A DNA stretch of 64,000 bases from Clarkia xantiana subsp. parviflora (taxonomy: Eukaryota > Streptophyta > Magnoliopsida > Myrtales > Onagraceae). The notes below the pieces were generated by a model. It was not told where the DNA came from, ran no database searches, and was given only the letters and a program-made list of their open reading frames with translations. The translations under genes and the position numbers were made by a program. Below, piece after piece: positions 1-11,998 of the stretch (the first letter of the stretch is position 1; each line of letters opens with the position of its first letter). Where the stretch lies: contig JAPTYO010000018.1 in assembly GCA_036873135.1 (NCBI GenBank), positions 12,267,503 to 12,331,502 of the forward strand, in the 5' to 3' direction.

Positions 1-2066
1 TTTATAATAAAATAAATAAATATGAAGCATATGAAAGCATATAAATAACATTAATAAAAAAAATGCATAAAGCTTAAATAAATAACTTCGTACAAATACT
101 CGATTTCATGATCTTCATGATCATTTATATCTCAAAATTTTTTTGGATCTTTATTATCTTTATTTGTAGCTCAATATCTTTAATGATTTTTTTTTTTCAT
201 ATCTCAAAATCTCTTAGGATATCCAGATCAATTTTCATCAAGTTCATTTATTCGAAATAATTCAGGATCTTTAGGATCTCTGTTCATAATTCAAAATCTT
301 TAGGAATCTTCAATCTCGTTAATTCATAAACCCATATATTTAGGATCTTCAGGATCCTTTATTCATTTCAAGATCTTCTAGGATCTTCATGATCATTTAT
401 TCATAACTCATGATCTCTTAGAATCATCAGGATTCTTTATGTATAACTCATACTTTACATGATTGACTTTTCATACTTGAAGATCTTCAAATCATTAAAT
501 CATCTTCTGGATCCTAAATGTACTAATTCTTGAGCTTTTGAATAACTCTTGATCTGATGAATCATTTTATAATAAAATGCGACGAGCAGAAGGATATATG
601 TATATAATAAATATAATGTAGTGCAAGAAATAAATATGTTGTAAATGCAATGCAATAAATATAAAATATAACTGTATATTTAAATATAGAGTAAGAATCG
701 TAAATAAAAATATAAAAATTATGGGAAATATAAATTCATAATTATTGATCTTCAGGATCGTAATATCGGATCTTTATGATTCGTCATTCATAAAGGCATT
801 TTTCTTAATCGTAATATCCCATATTTATAATATATGCAATGACTTTTTTTTTTCTTTTCGTTTGAGGCTAATCTTTTCCTAGTGTCATCGCGCTTCGTAT
901 GAATAAATTTCTCGCTTGATCATATAATTAAATTTTTGTTAGCGTCATTGCGCTTCTCAAAATTATCATTCTTCCAAATCAATTGGACTTTGCATTCTCT
1001 TTATTTGTAAAATGCATCATCGTTCTTTATCGATATCATGATGATGCTAAATAATTCATCTCTTTAAAAATAAACATGCCCATGAATAGAATAACTATAT
1101 CATATTTGTATTTGTACTCTTCCAGAGTCATTATAACCATAAACTATATCACTTCATGAAGTGGAATATATTCTAATTGAAATCATTAATCAAACAATGT
1201 AATGCTCAATTCAGGGAGTAGAGATGATATCATAATTTAATCACATACTTCAACACTCACTTCAGGGAGTGGAGTATATCATCCTCAATATAATCATACG
1301 TTGCAACACACACTTCAGGGAGCGAAGCACATCAAGTGGGCGATGCATATATATATATATATATTTTCATCAATTACCGATAGAGATATCAAAGCATCAA
1401 GCACCTATCTGCTAGGTCACACCATTTTTTTCATGATAATTCATGTGCTATTATACTCACTTATGGGAGCATAATATATTGATGCATATAACAATTTTTT
1501 TATATCAATTGCAACTAATAATTCACAAATCGATTATAATAGCTATGTTGTATGTTCAGTTAATCATTCGAGACATATAGTTTTCTTTTCTTTTGTTTTT
1601 GTTTGTTTTTTTTTTTAAGAATCGAAACAAATAATTCAGTTTAACACATATATCAATTTAATAATATCATAATAGGTATACTCATTTGTTTTACGTGAAG
1701 AGGTAATCGTATTCGTCTTCCGTTCTAGCCATGATCAGTGATGGTGAAGTGGATCTGTGTGGAGCAGTCACGGGCATCTAGATCAATGCGATGTTCATCC
1801 TCTCTAAGAGAAACCAATCAATTAATTAAGTCAACTTCCTCCACATAATTCGACATTCTTTTACACATGATAATAATAGTGATTATAATATAAAATAATC
1901 AATCAATGTAATTTTATAGTAATAATAAATCTCATTTTTTTTTTTTCCGTTGATGCTATATTCATATATTGCTCCATGGATGCAACCCTAAGATGAGTAT
2001 GGTTTCCGCCTAGCACTGCACTGTGTTCGCGGAATCTTGAAATCGGGAGATATCGTGTTGATAACG
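1..2066 (-). other. Non-coding AT-rich interior of a minus-strand copia-like element
   Basis: No supportable open frame on either strand. About 100-520 is a loose array of units of roughly 55 bp built on 'tcaggatctttaggatc' and 'tcatgatcattt'. About 1200-1330 repeats 'cacttcagggagtggag'. A short (TA)n lies near 1351-1366. The side next to the LTR at 2067 reads on the minus strand as a PBS-like start followed by a leader that is not recognisably coding. I infer a decayed or non-autonomous copia interior. The left boundary is outside the window. Confidence 0.45.
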
Positions 2067-2249
2067 TGTTACGAAAGTAAAGAGTAATAGAATAGAGAAT
2101 TTGAGGATGATCTTATTATCATACATAGGGGCCTATATATAAGGATTACATAGACTTGGAGATGAAGTAAAATCAATATATGGAAGGTTTAAATAAAGAA
2201 AATGATATATACACATAATATTGAACATCCACATAATATATTCATAACA
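2067..2249 (-). mobile_element. Short LTR (about 183 bp) of a copia-like element
   Basis: Read on the minus strand the segment begins TGTTATGAATATATTATG and ends ACTTTCGTAACA, so it has TG...CA ends. A TATA-like 'cttatatatagg' lies in the middle. Directly after the LTR end the minus strand reads 'cgttatcaacacgatatc', a PBS type seen in copia elements primed by an internal tRNA fragment. No second LTR is visible, because the rest of the element runs off the left edge. Confidence 0.65.
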
Positions 2250-2250
2250 A

Positions 2251-3010
2251 AATTTAATATTTAATGTGTACTTTTGTATTACAAAGTCATTATTTTATTA
2301 AAAACTATAATTATGTTTACTAAATTTATTTTTATCAATTAAGTTTAATAAATATTACTCTAAAATAACATAATTTAAAAAAAATATATTCCATATTATG
2401 TGATTTCTTCAAAAAAAAAATTACTGGATGACTTAGTTTAAACTTTACTATACTATATGATTTATTTAATTAGAAATTATATTTAGTGGAAAACCAAATG
2501 TATTCATTCATTCGAGACTTATTTCTAGTTTTAAAAATAACAGTGAACTTGGTATAAAAAAATTATATAATATATTTCAGAATTAATTAGTTTCCTTTTA
2601 TTTTCATAGAATAGTATACACTTAACTTTATATTCATATAAATAAAACTCGAAACCATTTTTAATACTTTTTTATGGTCAACCACCATTTGTAATACATA
2701 AATGTTAAAGTTGTGCAATTTAATATTTAATGTGTATTTTTATAGTAAAAACTCATTATTTTATTGACATTATAATTATTGTAAAATTATATTACAAATA
2801 TTTTTAATATGACTACTAAATTTATTTTTATCAATAATTCTAATAAATATTAGTAGCATAATTTAAATATATAAAATATTACATATTATGTTATTTCTTC
2901 AAAAAAAAAATTATTTACAAGATAATTTAATTTAAAATTTATCATACTATGTGATTTGTTTAGTTAGTTACCTCATTTTGTGGAATACCAAATGAATTCA
3001 TTCAAAATTT
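2251..3010. repeat. Diverged AT-rich tandem duplication, period about 466 bp
   Basis: The block starting 'aatttaatatttaatgtg' at 2251 recurs at 2717. The order of landmarks is the same: 'tttattttatcaat', 'catattatgtgatttcttc' plus an A-run, 'actatatgattt', and 'ggaaaaccaaatg' against 'ggaataccaaatg'. The copies differ by many substitutions and indels, so the duplication is old. No open frames. Confidence 0.6.
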
Positions 3011-3447
3011 TACATACGAAGGAATAATTCCTTAACGAAATATATATTTTGTGATTCCGAATGTTACAGTTGGCATTAGAGTTAAGTGGACGATGTTGAA
3101 TTTAGGAAAACGACATCGGAGCTAAACGACTTACGAAGGCTGACATGCGGAGCATCTACGATTGACATGCAGAGTATGAACGGATGACATGCAGCGAATG
3201 AACTACTAATTAAGATTTCAGTGTTCATCGTCGCCAAATCTGGTCTCACTTCTATCCTTTTATTCGTTCATGTAAGTAGTTCCTTACTAATTCAATTTTT
3301 GGTGAGTGGTGACTTCCTTAATGAGTTTTATTGGGATTTGTGCAGATTTTTTTTCCAGCTGCTTGCAATGACAAGAGACGGTACAGAGCTCTAAGATGAT
3401 TTTATTTTTAGGGGTCAAGACTCAAGAATGTTGTATTCATGCGTAGA
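3011..3447. other. Unassigned sequence before element E
   Basis: No open frame of note and no similarity to other parts of the window that I can see. A short imperfect repeat 'gctgacatgcgg / attgacatgcag / gatgacatgcag' occurs at about 3138-3197. The last five bases before the LTR (about 3443-3447, GTAGA) would be the left TSD of element E. Its partner is lost. Confidence 0.35.
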
Positions 3448-4029
3448 TGTTGGCATTTGGTGAATGAGCCGCTGTAATATGAGCCCTGCATCCTAAGCAT
3501 AATTGGGTAATGTCAACATCAAGGGTTTTGGGCTAGACCTAAATTCCAATTTACATGACAGACCCAAAATTAAGCCTCCCCAATATGCTAACCGGCCGAA
3601 TTAGGGATTAGTTCCCTTGGTGGGTTTTAACCCATCACTCTTATAAATAGAGAGGGTTAGAGATTTATTTGGGGTTAATCACTTTATCCCTTTTAGTTGA
3701 GATCAAAGAAATCCCTCCTCCCTATATTCAAGTGGTTCGGCCGAAACATCAAGGAGAGCAAGGAGGTGCCAAATTACTTCAAGCAATTACCCCGAAGATC
3801 CACCCCAGTGACCGATTGAAAAGAGGCTTTGCTGTGGAGACCATTCCTCGTAGATTTCTCCTTCACAAGAGTTCCTATAGGACCCGTCCGGCAGACCGTT
3901 AACTCCCCGTCATGTTCCTGAGACTACGAAAAGCATTATAGGTATGTGCGTTCTTTTCGCTGCGTAATTCGTTACATAGCATGTACCTTCTGTTTTGTTT
4001 CCGTAATGATTGTCCCCCAATTTTCAACA
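3448..4029 (+). mobile_element. 5' LTR of Ty1-copia element E
   Basis: The segment starts TGTTGGCATTTGGTG and ends TTTTCAACA. The start aligns with the LTR of element G read on its own strand (TGTTGACATTTTGTG). A TATA-like 'cttataaatagagagg' lies at about 3641-3656. The end is followed directly by a tRNA-iMet-type PBS. About 582 bp, in line with the 580-604 bp LTRs of F, G and H. Confidence 0.85.
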
Positions 4030-4043
4030 GTGGTATCAGATCC
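4030..4043 (+). promoter_or_regulatory. Primer-binding site of element E (tRNA-iMet type)
   Basis: 'gtggtatcagatcc' follows the LTR end. It is one base off the canonical copia PBS TGGTATCAGAGC, which F, G and H keep. Confidence 0.85.
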
Positions 4044-5950
4044 TGTGTAGGGAGTTCATGTTTTTTTGATAAAATCGGTGATCTTGAATTTTTGGGTGAA
4101 ACTGATAGTTCATGAATTTGAGTTTTTAGTAAAACTGGATGTTCATAATCTTCAAGAAAAAAATGACTTTTATTAAAATTGAACTTTGGATTATTAATCT
4201 TAGTAAATTTTGATCTAGAAATTTGACCACTAACCCTAAAATTGATGTTTTGACCGAAAATTACATGTACAACTAATTGATCATTTCGGCCCCATGTGAT
4301 GAATTTCGACCGAAATTAGGGTTAGGTGCACAAGATAATTGTGACATTAATTATCGATATATTCTAGCTTGATTTTAGGGATGTTAGATATTATTGATAG
4401 ATATTAGTTGCCTGATATTGAGAAAATATAATTTTGACAGATTTATATCCCTAATATAGTTACTTGAATATATATATATATTACCTATAGTGGCCGAATT
4501 TTTTTTTGGCCAAATATAGTGGCCGGAATTTATTTATATATATTGTGCAAATATATTTGGAAACGATATATATAGTTAATATTACTTGGTGACTAAATTA
4601 AGTTTTTAGTGGATTTGAAAACCCTACTTAGCCCACAAGCCTTATTTCGGCCGAACCCTATAGGGTAAATGGGACGGTCCAATTGGCACATCCGGGTCGG
4701 GTCGACTGACCTGGATAACCGATGGAACCTGAAACCAGTCCAACCGGGCCAGGTTCCGCCGGTCCAACCGGGTCGGGTCGACCGACCCGGGTTTTCTCAA
4801 TCGGTCCGACCTATTCGGGTCGTGTCGGAACAGGTACACTAATTGTTCGAACCAAACTGACCCAGTTGACGTGAAAAACCGAAACGAATAATCTATTGAA
4901 CCGAACCGGATTGGTCGAATCGGTTTCATCGGAACGGACGGGTTATACCGAAATTGACTGAACCAGACTGTTTTGGTTGGATCGACCCTGTCAAATGAAA
5001 ATAGGTTGATCAAATTTTAAAATCCAAATATTTTTTAACTTTAAAATTACCTATATAGCGAGAATTGTTTTGACATTTTTTAAATTATATTCAAACCTGA
5101 TGCCTAGTTTCGATTGTGGGGATGGATCTCAGAAATGCATGATTATGGGACTGAATTATTTTGTGGGCTGAATTGCAATTGTTATATATGTTAATAAATG
5201 CATGATTAGTATTGCGTCTTGACTAAGTCAAGCTAGCTGAATATAGCATGTTAGGGGCGGAGCCCTGTTTTCAATTAATGAGTTGCGCACTAGGATAGCC
5301 ATGTTGTGTTGAGTAATCTTGATTAGGATCCATGTCTAGAAGTTCGCATGACTGATAGATAACATGAATTGCAAGTCAGCCCCAAATATTTTTAAATTGA
5401 AATTCAGTCACCAAATATGCATGTTTGATGTGGTGTGATCATGCATGACGCGTATGCATGATTGTTCGAGAATGTAGCCGCATGTGATAATTTACTAGTG
5501 TAGTAGAATTATATATGCTTGCATGAGTTCCTCGGAACTTTTGGACGCATGATGCGTATGCATGATAGTTTCTTGGATGTGGCTGCGTATGATAATTTGC
5601 TTGTGTGGTAGAATTATATATGCTTGCATGATAAATTCTCAGAACAATTTTAAAAGGGCCTTGGGAAAGCCAAGATCGGGTGTATGTTTTAGTTTTAAAA
5701 ACTCCCAGTTCCGGTGAAAGCGATTAAACCGTTTTTAAAAAGATTGATCTATTAGAAAGGAGACGCCGGCAGTGTGAACTCATTCACGGCCTCCTTCCAT
5801 TGGTTTAATGCTGGTCGGGTTGGTTAGATGGCTGATGAATTATTGTTGTTCGCCTTCTATCTCATAGATATCCGATGTATGGAATTCGATTTGCAAAATG
5901 TTTTAAATGGTCTCCCTGATTATCGCATGATTGTAAATGTGTTAGTATCG
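4044..5950 (+). other. Untranslated leader of element E
   Basis: No coding. About 4440-4580 is AT-rich with short (TA)n. About 4660-4990 is an unusual stretch with many short GGTCCAACCGGGTC and GACCCGG blocks, partly self-complementary. The same stretch occurs at the same place in F (about 23100-23345, minus) and H (about 30490-30770). The 123-residue reverse open frame over 4642-5013 is a by-product of that composition. After 5100 the sequence continues in the same order as the leaders of F and H, including 'cttgactaagtcaagctagctg'. Confidence 0.6.
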
Positions 5951-5959
5951 AATGGAACC

Positions 5960-6390
5960 GATGGATTCAGCATGTGCCAATGAGCTTTTGAATAAGGCGA
6001 ATTACGACTCGTGGTGCAAACGCATCAATGTGCTGCTTGATGATAAGGTCTGATTGACCACATTCGGAAAAAAAATGAGTTGTCCAGATGCAGGCATAAA
6101 TAAAGGGCTAGCATATACCCATTTTAAGTGGGAGCAGGATGACAAGAGAGCTAAGGAAATTTTGATATCTGAGATGCCTTCGGACATTAAAGTTGAGTAT
6201 AAGGATGTTCCAGTTACAAAGGATATCTAGGATGTATTATTCCTGAAATATGGAAACAGCATAGCTGTTCATCTGCACCCACTTATACCATCTTTAGATG
6301 AAATTCTAAAGAGTGAGAGCAGTGGTGTACTTGAAATGCATATCAACATGATAAAACCTATTGAGGATGAGGGTCAAATGGCTGAATGAG
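5960..6390 (+). pseudogene. Copia gag remnant, element E
   Basis: Plus-strand frames contain recognisable copia gag (UBN2-type) sequence: 'YDSWCKRINVLLDD', then after a stop and frame change 'KWEQDDKRAKEILISEMP', then 'KDVPVTKDI' followed by a stop where a Trp is usual in the family. Gag of an intact copia element packages RNA and forms the cytoplasmic particle. Here several stops and frameshifts rule out a product. The order LTR, PBS, leader, gag is normal. Confidence 0.65.
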
Positions 6391-6944
6391 ACAAAATTCA
6401 GGCCATAATCGGGATTCTCCCGAAGTCCCGGAGAGCAACTATGACTTTATTGACCGTCAGTATTTCCATGTTGGATCTTGCATCTATCCTAAAATTAATC
6501 GAGATGGAGGAAACTCGATTGACAATGGCAACGAGAGAAGCCAAACTACCAGGACCACCTGCTGGACAGAAAAGGAAGTGAAAGAACATGGGTAAAAACA
6601 ACAGGTTGTTGACCATAAAACGTCAACAAAGTCTAAACAAGGCAATCTCTAGTTAAAATTGGAGATAGTTTGCAGGGACTCTAGCCCTCGCCGTATCGGT
6701 GATGGAGCGAGTTCCAACAAATCGCATGCTAGGGTGTCGCTTGTTATGGAAGCTTTAGTTTCCTCTCTTGTCATGTTAACTGATTCAAATCGTACTTGGA
6801 TTCTTGATTCAAGTGCGACGGACCACATAACCAATGACAAAGGATTATTTGCCATGTTCCGACGGATGCCGAAGAGTTCGAAAATGATATACATTGGCGA
6901 CCACTCACAAGTTGAAGTCGAAGGAGTAGGGAACTGTAAATTGT
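6391..6944 (+). pseudogene. Copia protease-region remnant, element E, truncated
   Basis: After a stretch with stops, an open frame at 6659-6944 contains 'WILDSSATDHITND' and 'GDHSQVEVEGVGNCKL'. This is the copia aspartic protease region (family motif D-S-G-A-T-x-H). The glycine after the catalytic Asp-Ser is Ser here (DSS), which should impair catalysis. The frame is cut at about 6945, where sequence switches to the LTR of element D. Integrase, RT and RNase H of E are absent. Confidence 0.7.
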
Positions 6945-7241
6945 CTATGTACGTGCTGACTTCTCATACTTAGTAAAAATAGGGGTAAGCGCGCAGTGCT
7001 AGGGGTAAGTGCGCGGTGCCAGTCGGCAGTCCAGACCATGTCGACGTCCGACATGATCCGGATTGCCGGGCAAAATGGACCAGTCCGGATTGTCAAGGCA
7101 ATCCGGAAGTCCCTGTCCGGGTGCTGCGCGCATCCGGACCGTTTTGACCCAGGGTGACCGCGGTAAAATTCGTTTGTGGTTCTGACGTGTTTGCGAGGTC
7201 CGAAACGTAATTACGAACCCGAATTGGATAGATATCCAACA
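6945..7241 (-). mobile_element. Truncated 3' LTR of gypsy element D
   Basis: Matches 17173-17497 closely, including 'ggggtaagcgcgcagtgc', 'catgtcgacgtccgacatg' and the terminal 'gatatccaaca'. On the minus strand it starts TGTTGGATATC. Only about 297 of about 750 bp remain: the outer (R/U5) part is missing and copia element E abuts instead. A 27-bp insertion-type difference from the 5' LTR lies near 7097. Confidence 0.85.
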
Positions 7242-7253
7242 CTTGCCCCCGAG
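7242..7253 (-). promoter_or_regulatory. Polypurine tract of element D
   Basis: On the minus strand 'tcgggggcaag' lies directly before the TGTTGG start of the 3' LTR. This is the expected place and composition for the plus-strand primer. It confirms that D runs on the minus strand. Confidence 0.75.
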
Positions 7254-8284
7254 TCAAGTAGCGGTACAAAACCCATGCTTGACTCTATTTAAGATAGGAT
7301 ATTCGTCCAATTTATGTTCGGCACTGACCTCAGGGGTGGCCTGTTTGTCAATCGAATGCGCAGAGCACAAATTCGCCCATCTTTACTTTTTCGATGAACG
7401 TGCGTAATCTGTTTACGGAGTTAGCGTAACATACGGTATACATATAACATCGTGCAATTAACGACATATTCGTAATAACATGCAATAAACGAAATACTTG
7501 TAATAATAAATAAACATGCAACTTGGTGTCATCATGGTACGTGACGTAAACGTGTAACATGATGTTAACATGGAGATGACGACATAGCATATGCATGACG
7601 TAATCGCGCAATAAGCAAAATACTTAGAGCAATATAAAATTGAAGAGCATGCTTGTCAATATGAAGCATGATGTAAACATAGAATATGATGTAAGCATGT
7701 AATATGATGTAAACATGCAATAATAATTGTATGTAGCGCGTCATGCAACATTAGGGAGCATGTATATAATGTAAGCATAGGAGAGAGGTAAACATGCTCA
7801 TACATGATGGTAGGGACTTGTGCGAAAATAGATACAAATTTAGTCCTTAGCACATGGTGTAGACACTATTAGTGAAAATTAGGAGAGAGAATAGCTATTA
7901 GCTTACATCCTCCTTTGATAGTTTTCCAAGAAGCTCTCATTTCTTGTTGAAGAAGGAGCTTATGGAGGTGTAAATTTGGAGTAGTCACCTTAACATGCAT
8001 ACAAGGTGTTTGATGAAATGCATTAGGATACTTAGCCCCAAATCGGCCAAAAATTTTCTAAGTGCTGAAAATTTTAGAAAAGTGCAAATGAATTGTTACA
8101 CTTCCCTTATGCATAGTATTCATTGCCGACATGTTGCTCCATGCCTTAGCCATTGTTTTAGTATGCTCGATGTTGACGATCGGTAGTTGTTCGTACATGG
8201 TCGTCAATGGTTGTATGTTGGTAGTGATAACTTAGGCAATGTGCGTTGAGCATCATGTATTGATCGTTGGTCACTGTCTGCAAA

Positions 8285-9600
8285 CATGCTAAAACACTTA
8301 GAAAACATTTCAATAATATATAGTGCTTGTTACCATTGATGTCGTCATATGATTCTTGTCGACTGGCGGTATAGAAACACTTAGAAAATATTTCGTAGTA
8401 GTTGATGTTTGCCACTTGATGTATGTTATCCGTCATCATGCTAGTATACTTGGAGAATGCTCCTAGATAGTTGATTCCATGTCGCTTGCTGATTGTTGAC
8501 ACCAAGGAAATACTTAGACAATATTTTCTGACGGTTGGTCTCTTGTCGCGTATAGTCCCATGTCGTAAGCGAAATATTTAGAAAATATTTCAGCCATATT
8601 TTGTTGCATGCCGACACCTTGTCGTACGTTGATACTTGATAGTATGCTGACAGCTTGTTGTATGTCGATATGTAGTAGCATGTTGACACTTAGTAGGATG
8701 CTGTCAACTTGTAGTACGCGGACATGTAGCATCACGTTGACATTTAGTAGCATGTCGACACTTAGTAATATGCTGACACTTAGTAGCATGCTGACAGCTT
8801 GCAATATGCTGACTGTCATCCTGAGCAAAACGCTTAGAAAATATTTCACCCTTGTAATCATGTATGCTGCGAGTATGAGCTTGATGTCGACATGAAGGTC
8901 GATGTGTTGAAGGAGTTTCCCCCTTGCATGATGCTTGTTACTTGTTGTGCGAAGACTAACAAGTCTTATACGTACATAGTTGTTCCATATGGAGCGTTCA
9001 TTGTGTAGATGTTTGTATACGTGTTTGATGCGTGCTTGCGCATTGATGGAACTGTTGACTGCACTTTTCAGGATATCAGATCGTGCTGTCTTCTTTTTGG
9101 AGTTAGTCTTTTTGCAGCTACTATCATGAGTAAGTCTTATATTCCCATTACGCGAGTGACACCATATTCGGATGCTAATGACAAGTTAGACATTGATAGC
9201 CTTTGTAATCTTGTTTGTATGTCGATAGCCGATATGGTTGGAACACTTAGAAAATATTCCTGACAGCCGGCATCCCGCTGTATGTTGATAGTTGTATGCG
9301 CGTGCTCGTATGTACACGCTTGTATGTGCGCACTTGCCCCCATGCTTTGAATCTTTTCTCTATCCATTGTTATGTACGCTGTATCCATAGACTTGATGTA
9401 GACATAAGGTGTATGTCGTCGGCTGTCGACCTCCGGTCACATGTTGACATGCAAGAACACTTAGAAAATATTTCTCGTTTGTTGACGCGTGCTCTCTGAC
9501 ATATGGTAGAGAACTTAAAAAATATTTCTCCGCCAGTTGATACTTCGTCATATGTCGACTGCTGGCATAACAAAATACTTGGGAATATTTCTTGATAGTC
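8285..9600. repeat. Dispersed direct repeats of AACACTTAGAAAATATTTC
   Basis: Copies or near-copies of 'aacacttagaaaatatttc' occur near 8293, 8388, 8512, 8575, 8830, 9243, 9451, 9510 and 9570, spaced about 60-400 bp. An inverted-type copy lies near 13420 ('gaaatatttctaagtac'). Between them are variable blocks rich in 'ttgtcgtatgttgac'. The spacing is irregular, so it is not a simple satellite. Confidence 0.6.
8620..8815. repeat. Short tandem repeats of 'gacacttagtagcatgct' type
   Basis: Eight or so units of about 20-27 bp, for example 'tgttgacacttagtaggatgc', 'gtcgacacttagtaatatgc' and 'tgacacttagtagcatgc'. They share the ACACTTAG core of the longer dispersed motif. Frame-shadow ORFs on both strands through here are rich in Ser, Thr, Leu and Met and are not genes. 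Confidence 0.6.
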
Positions 9601-9729
9601 GACACTTTGTCATCTGTCGCACTTTGTCAACATACATATCGTAGTCCTGCATTAACTGGCAAATACATGCAAGTATTAATGTCAGTGCCATAATTATATT
9701 CACACTTGTTACCTTAAATGAAGGCGTAG

Positions 9730-9868
9730 TATCATGTAGACGCGCGTTGATTACGTAGAACACGTAGGTGTCGGGATGAGGCCCATGTTGACATAGAGTC
9801 TCATGTAGATGCGCGTAGATCACATAAAACATGTGAGTGTCGGGACAGGGCCCATGTTGACATAGAAT
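9730..9868. repeat. Tandem duplication, unit about 70-78 bp
   Basis: 'atgtagacgcgcgttgattacgtagaac...gggcccatgttgacatagag' type sequence occurs twice in succession, ending 'gcccatgttgacatagagt' and 'gcccatgttgacatagaat'. It lies inside the non-coding tail of D. Confidence 0.65.
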
Positions 9869-10254
9869 TACCCCCCGAGGGGGATGTCGCTGTATGACGT
9901 ATAGAGATTAACAAGTATGTAGATATGTAGTTGTCTCCATCGGGAGCGTGTTCATTCCTTAGTGCTTGAATTAATGACTGTCGCGTATACACGCACTGAT
10001 CAAGTTGTTGTTCATCCTTGTAGACTGATTTGTCGAAGCGTATCTTCCAGAGTACACATCTAGACTTAGCTGATTGTTGGCATGTCGACACGTGCGTACG
10101 CGTACTCTCGATCATGGCAGTTATACTTATCATTTGGAAATGAGTTGTTACGTCTCTTGTCGACGTGTCGGAACATGAGCGTACTATATCCTGTTTTCTG
10201 TCACTGTCTTCCTTGTGAACATGCCATCATTAGTGATGCTTTCACTTGATCCAG

Positions 10255-10346
10255 AATAAAGTGATCCGACTCCAATATTTGTCCTTCGAGCAACTCCGAG
10301 TGATCCGAATCCAAGATTCGTCCTTCGAGCAACTCCGAGTGATCTT
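10255..10346. repeat. 39-bp tandem duplication
   Basis: 'gtgatccgactccaatattt' and 'gtgatccgaatccaagattc' each lead into 'gtccttcgagcaactccga'. A third start 'gtgatctta' follows. Inside the tail of D. Confidence 0.7.
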
Positions 10347-11829
10347 AGTTTACTACCAGCGGACTTGCCCGTCTGCCCCCGTGTCGAAGGACCGGATCTT
10401 GGTGGAGGAGTCGCTTGAAGCGAGCATACTGCTTATATTGATGATCTTGCATTTTGCATCTATCCCTTTTTCTTGCTTGTTTGACGGTAATATTTCTGTG
10501 GTGTCATGCGCGTGCTGAGGGGTTACACGCGTGTTAAGGGATTACGCGCATGCTGAAGGTGTGCGCGTATGCTAGTCTGTTTTGCCCCCATGCATCTTGT
10601 TCTTCTCTCTAAGTATTTGCTACTTAGGTGCTTAGTTTGTTGCATTGGAGACTGTTGTCTTTGTTTGATAGGCTCAAGTCGTTATTCTTGATTCGAAGGT
10701 GACTATCCTTCGTACGAAGGTTGCTGATGATAGCGAGGTGCGCAATTATGCCGTGATGACATCTAGACAAGCGTTGGCGTCTTGATGTATGATTTATGGA
10801 GGGTGTACATTCTTGCCCCCGTGTCTTTGTTTTGTCAACTTGGAATTTTGCTAAGTCTGCCATTGATTTTCGGCACCCTTCGCGCACTTAAGGCGTGATT
10901 GTACGTTGTGTTATAAAGGCCACATGGCTGCGCATGTAGATGTTGAGTGGAATATTTCAATTGCATCCTGTTTGAAGTTGATTGTGCTTTACCAAGCTTG
11001 GTACATCATGTCGGGGTTGAGGTTATGCCGGGTGTTGTTCCCTGAACCTTTTATATGTTCGATGTCGTCAAATAGACCTCTCATAATCATAGTAGAAATG
11101 CATGATAACTTGTTAGTAGTATTTCATACTTTGCGTTATCTATGCTGTCTGTATGCTTTGGACTTGGAAGATAGGATAGATATCCTTAGATGATGAACAT
11201 GATGTCCGTAGTTGCGATTGTATGTCGCGCATTGTTGAGAGTTATCAGCGCCCCTCTTGAAAGAATTTTCAAGGCATGGCATGGTATGTACACTTGGTAC
11301 TTGTAGCATTGTAAGTAGTAATGTACTCGGCGCGGGCACTTGGCACTCGGCATTGGCACTTGACATGTAGCAGTGTCGTCTTGACAAAGCATGACTTAAG
11401 TTTATACCGTCTCTTAGTTCCACTCTAAGGCGACGTTGTACAAGACTCGACTTGTAAGTTTGGTGAGTTTTTCAAACAGGGTGCGCTCTTGCTAGCGTTT
11501 TTGAATGAAGCCTGCCCACTTAAGGTATAGGTCTTCATTATGTCTGCATCCTTAAGAGGATATGTATAGTTTGAGTGTACATGAAACTATCCTATGAAGG
11601 AATGTATCTTCATGGCGTATGGACCCTTAAGAGGGATGTACATACTTTGTAGATGTGTGGGGTTATTCTCTAACAAGAGGACTTCTGCCACGATGGGGTG
11701 ATCGGTCCCACCTAAGTGCCGCATCCTGGTTTGTATGCAGGGAATGACTTTGAACATGAGGATTTGCCTCTAAGAGGATTTCACAGCATGCCATTTTTTA
11801 GAAGTAAGCATGGGGTTTGCCCTTGCAAA

Positions 11830-11998
11830 GAGGATGTCGCAGCATGCTACTTTTGATAGTAAATCTTGGTGTTTATCCAAGATATTGCTTGTTGTTGACG
11901 CCTTTGGAATAGTCGTCATTTTGATAGTAGACCTTGGTGTTTTTCCAAGATATTGCATGTATTTGACATCTTTGGAATAGCCGTCACTTTGAGTAGAG
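11830..11998. repeat. Tandem duplication, unit about 80 bp
   Basis: 'ttgatagtaaatcttggtgt', 'tttatccaagatattgc' and 'ctttggaatagtcgtcattt' recur as 'ttgatagtagaccttggtgt', 'ttttccaagatattgc' and 'ctttggaatagccgtcactt'. Part of the repeat-rich tail of D. Confidence 0.65.

Noticed and set aside
2251..3010. Centromeric satellite
   Set aside because: Only two diverged copies are present, which is too little to call a satellite.
4642..5013. 123-residue minus-strand frame in the leader of element E
   Set aside because: It is Arg/Pro/Asp-rich because of the CCGG-rich leader words. It lies antisense in a known untranslated leader and is not kept in F or H.
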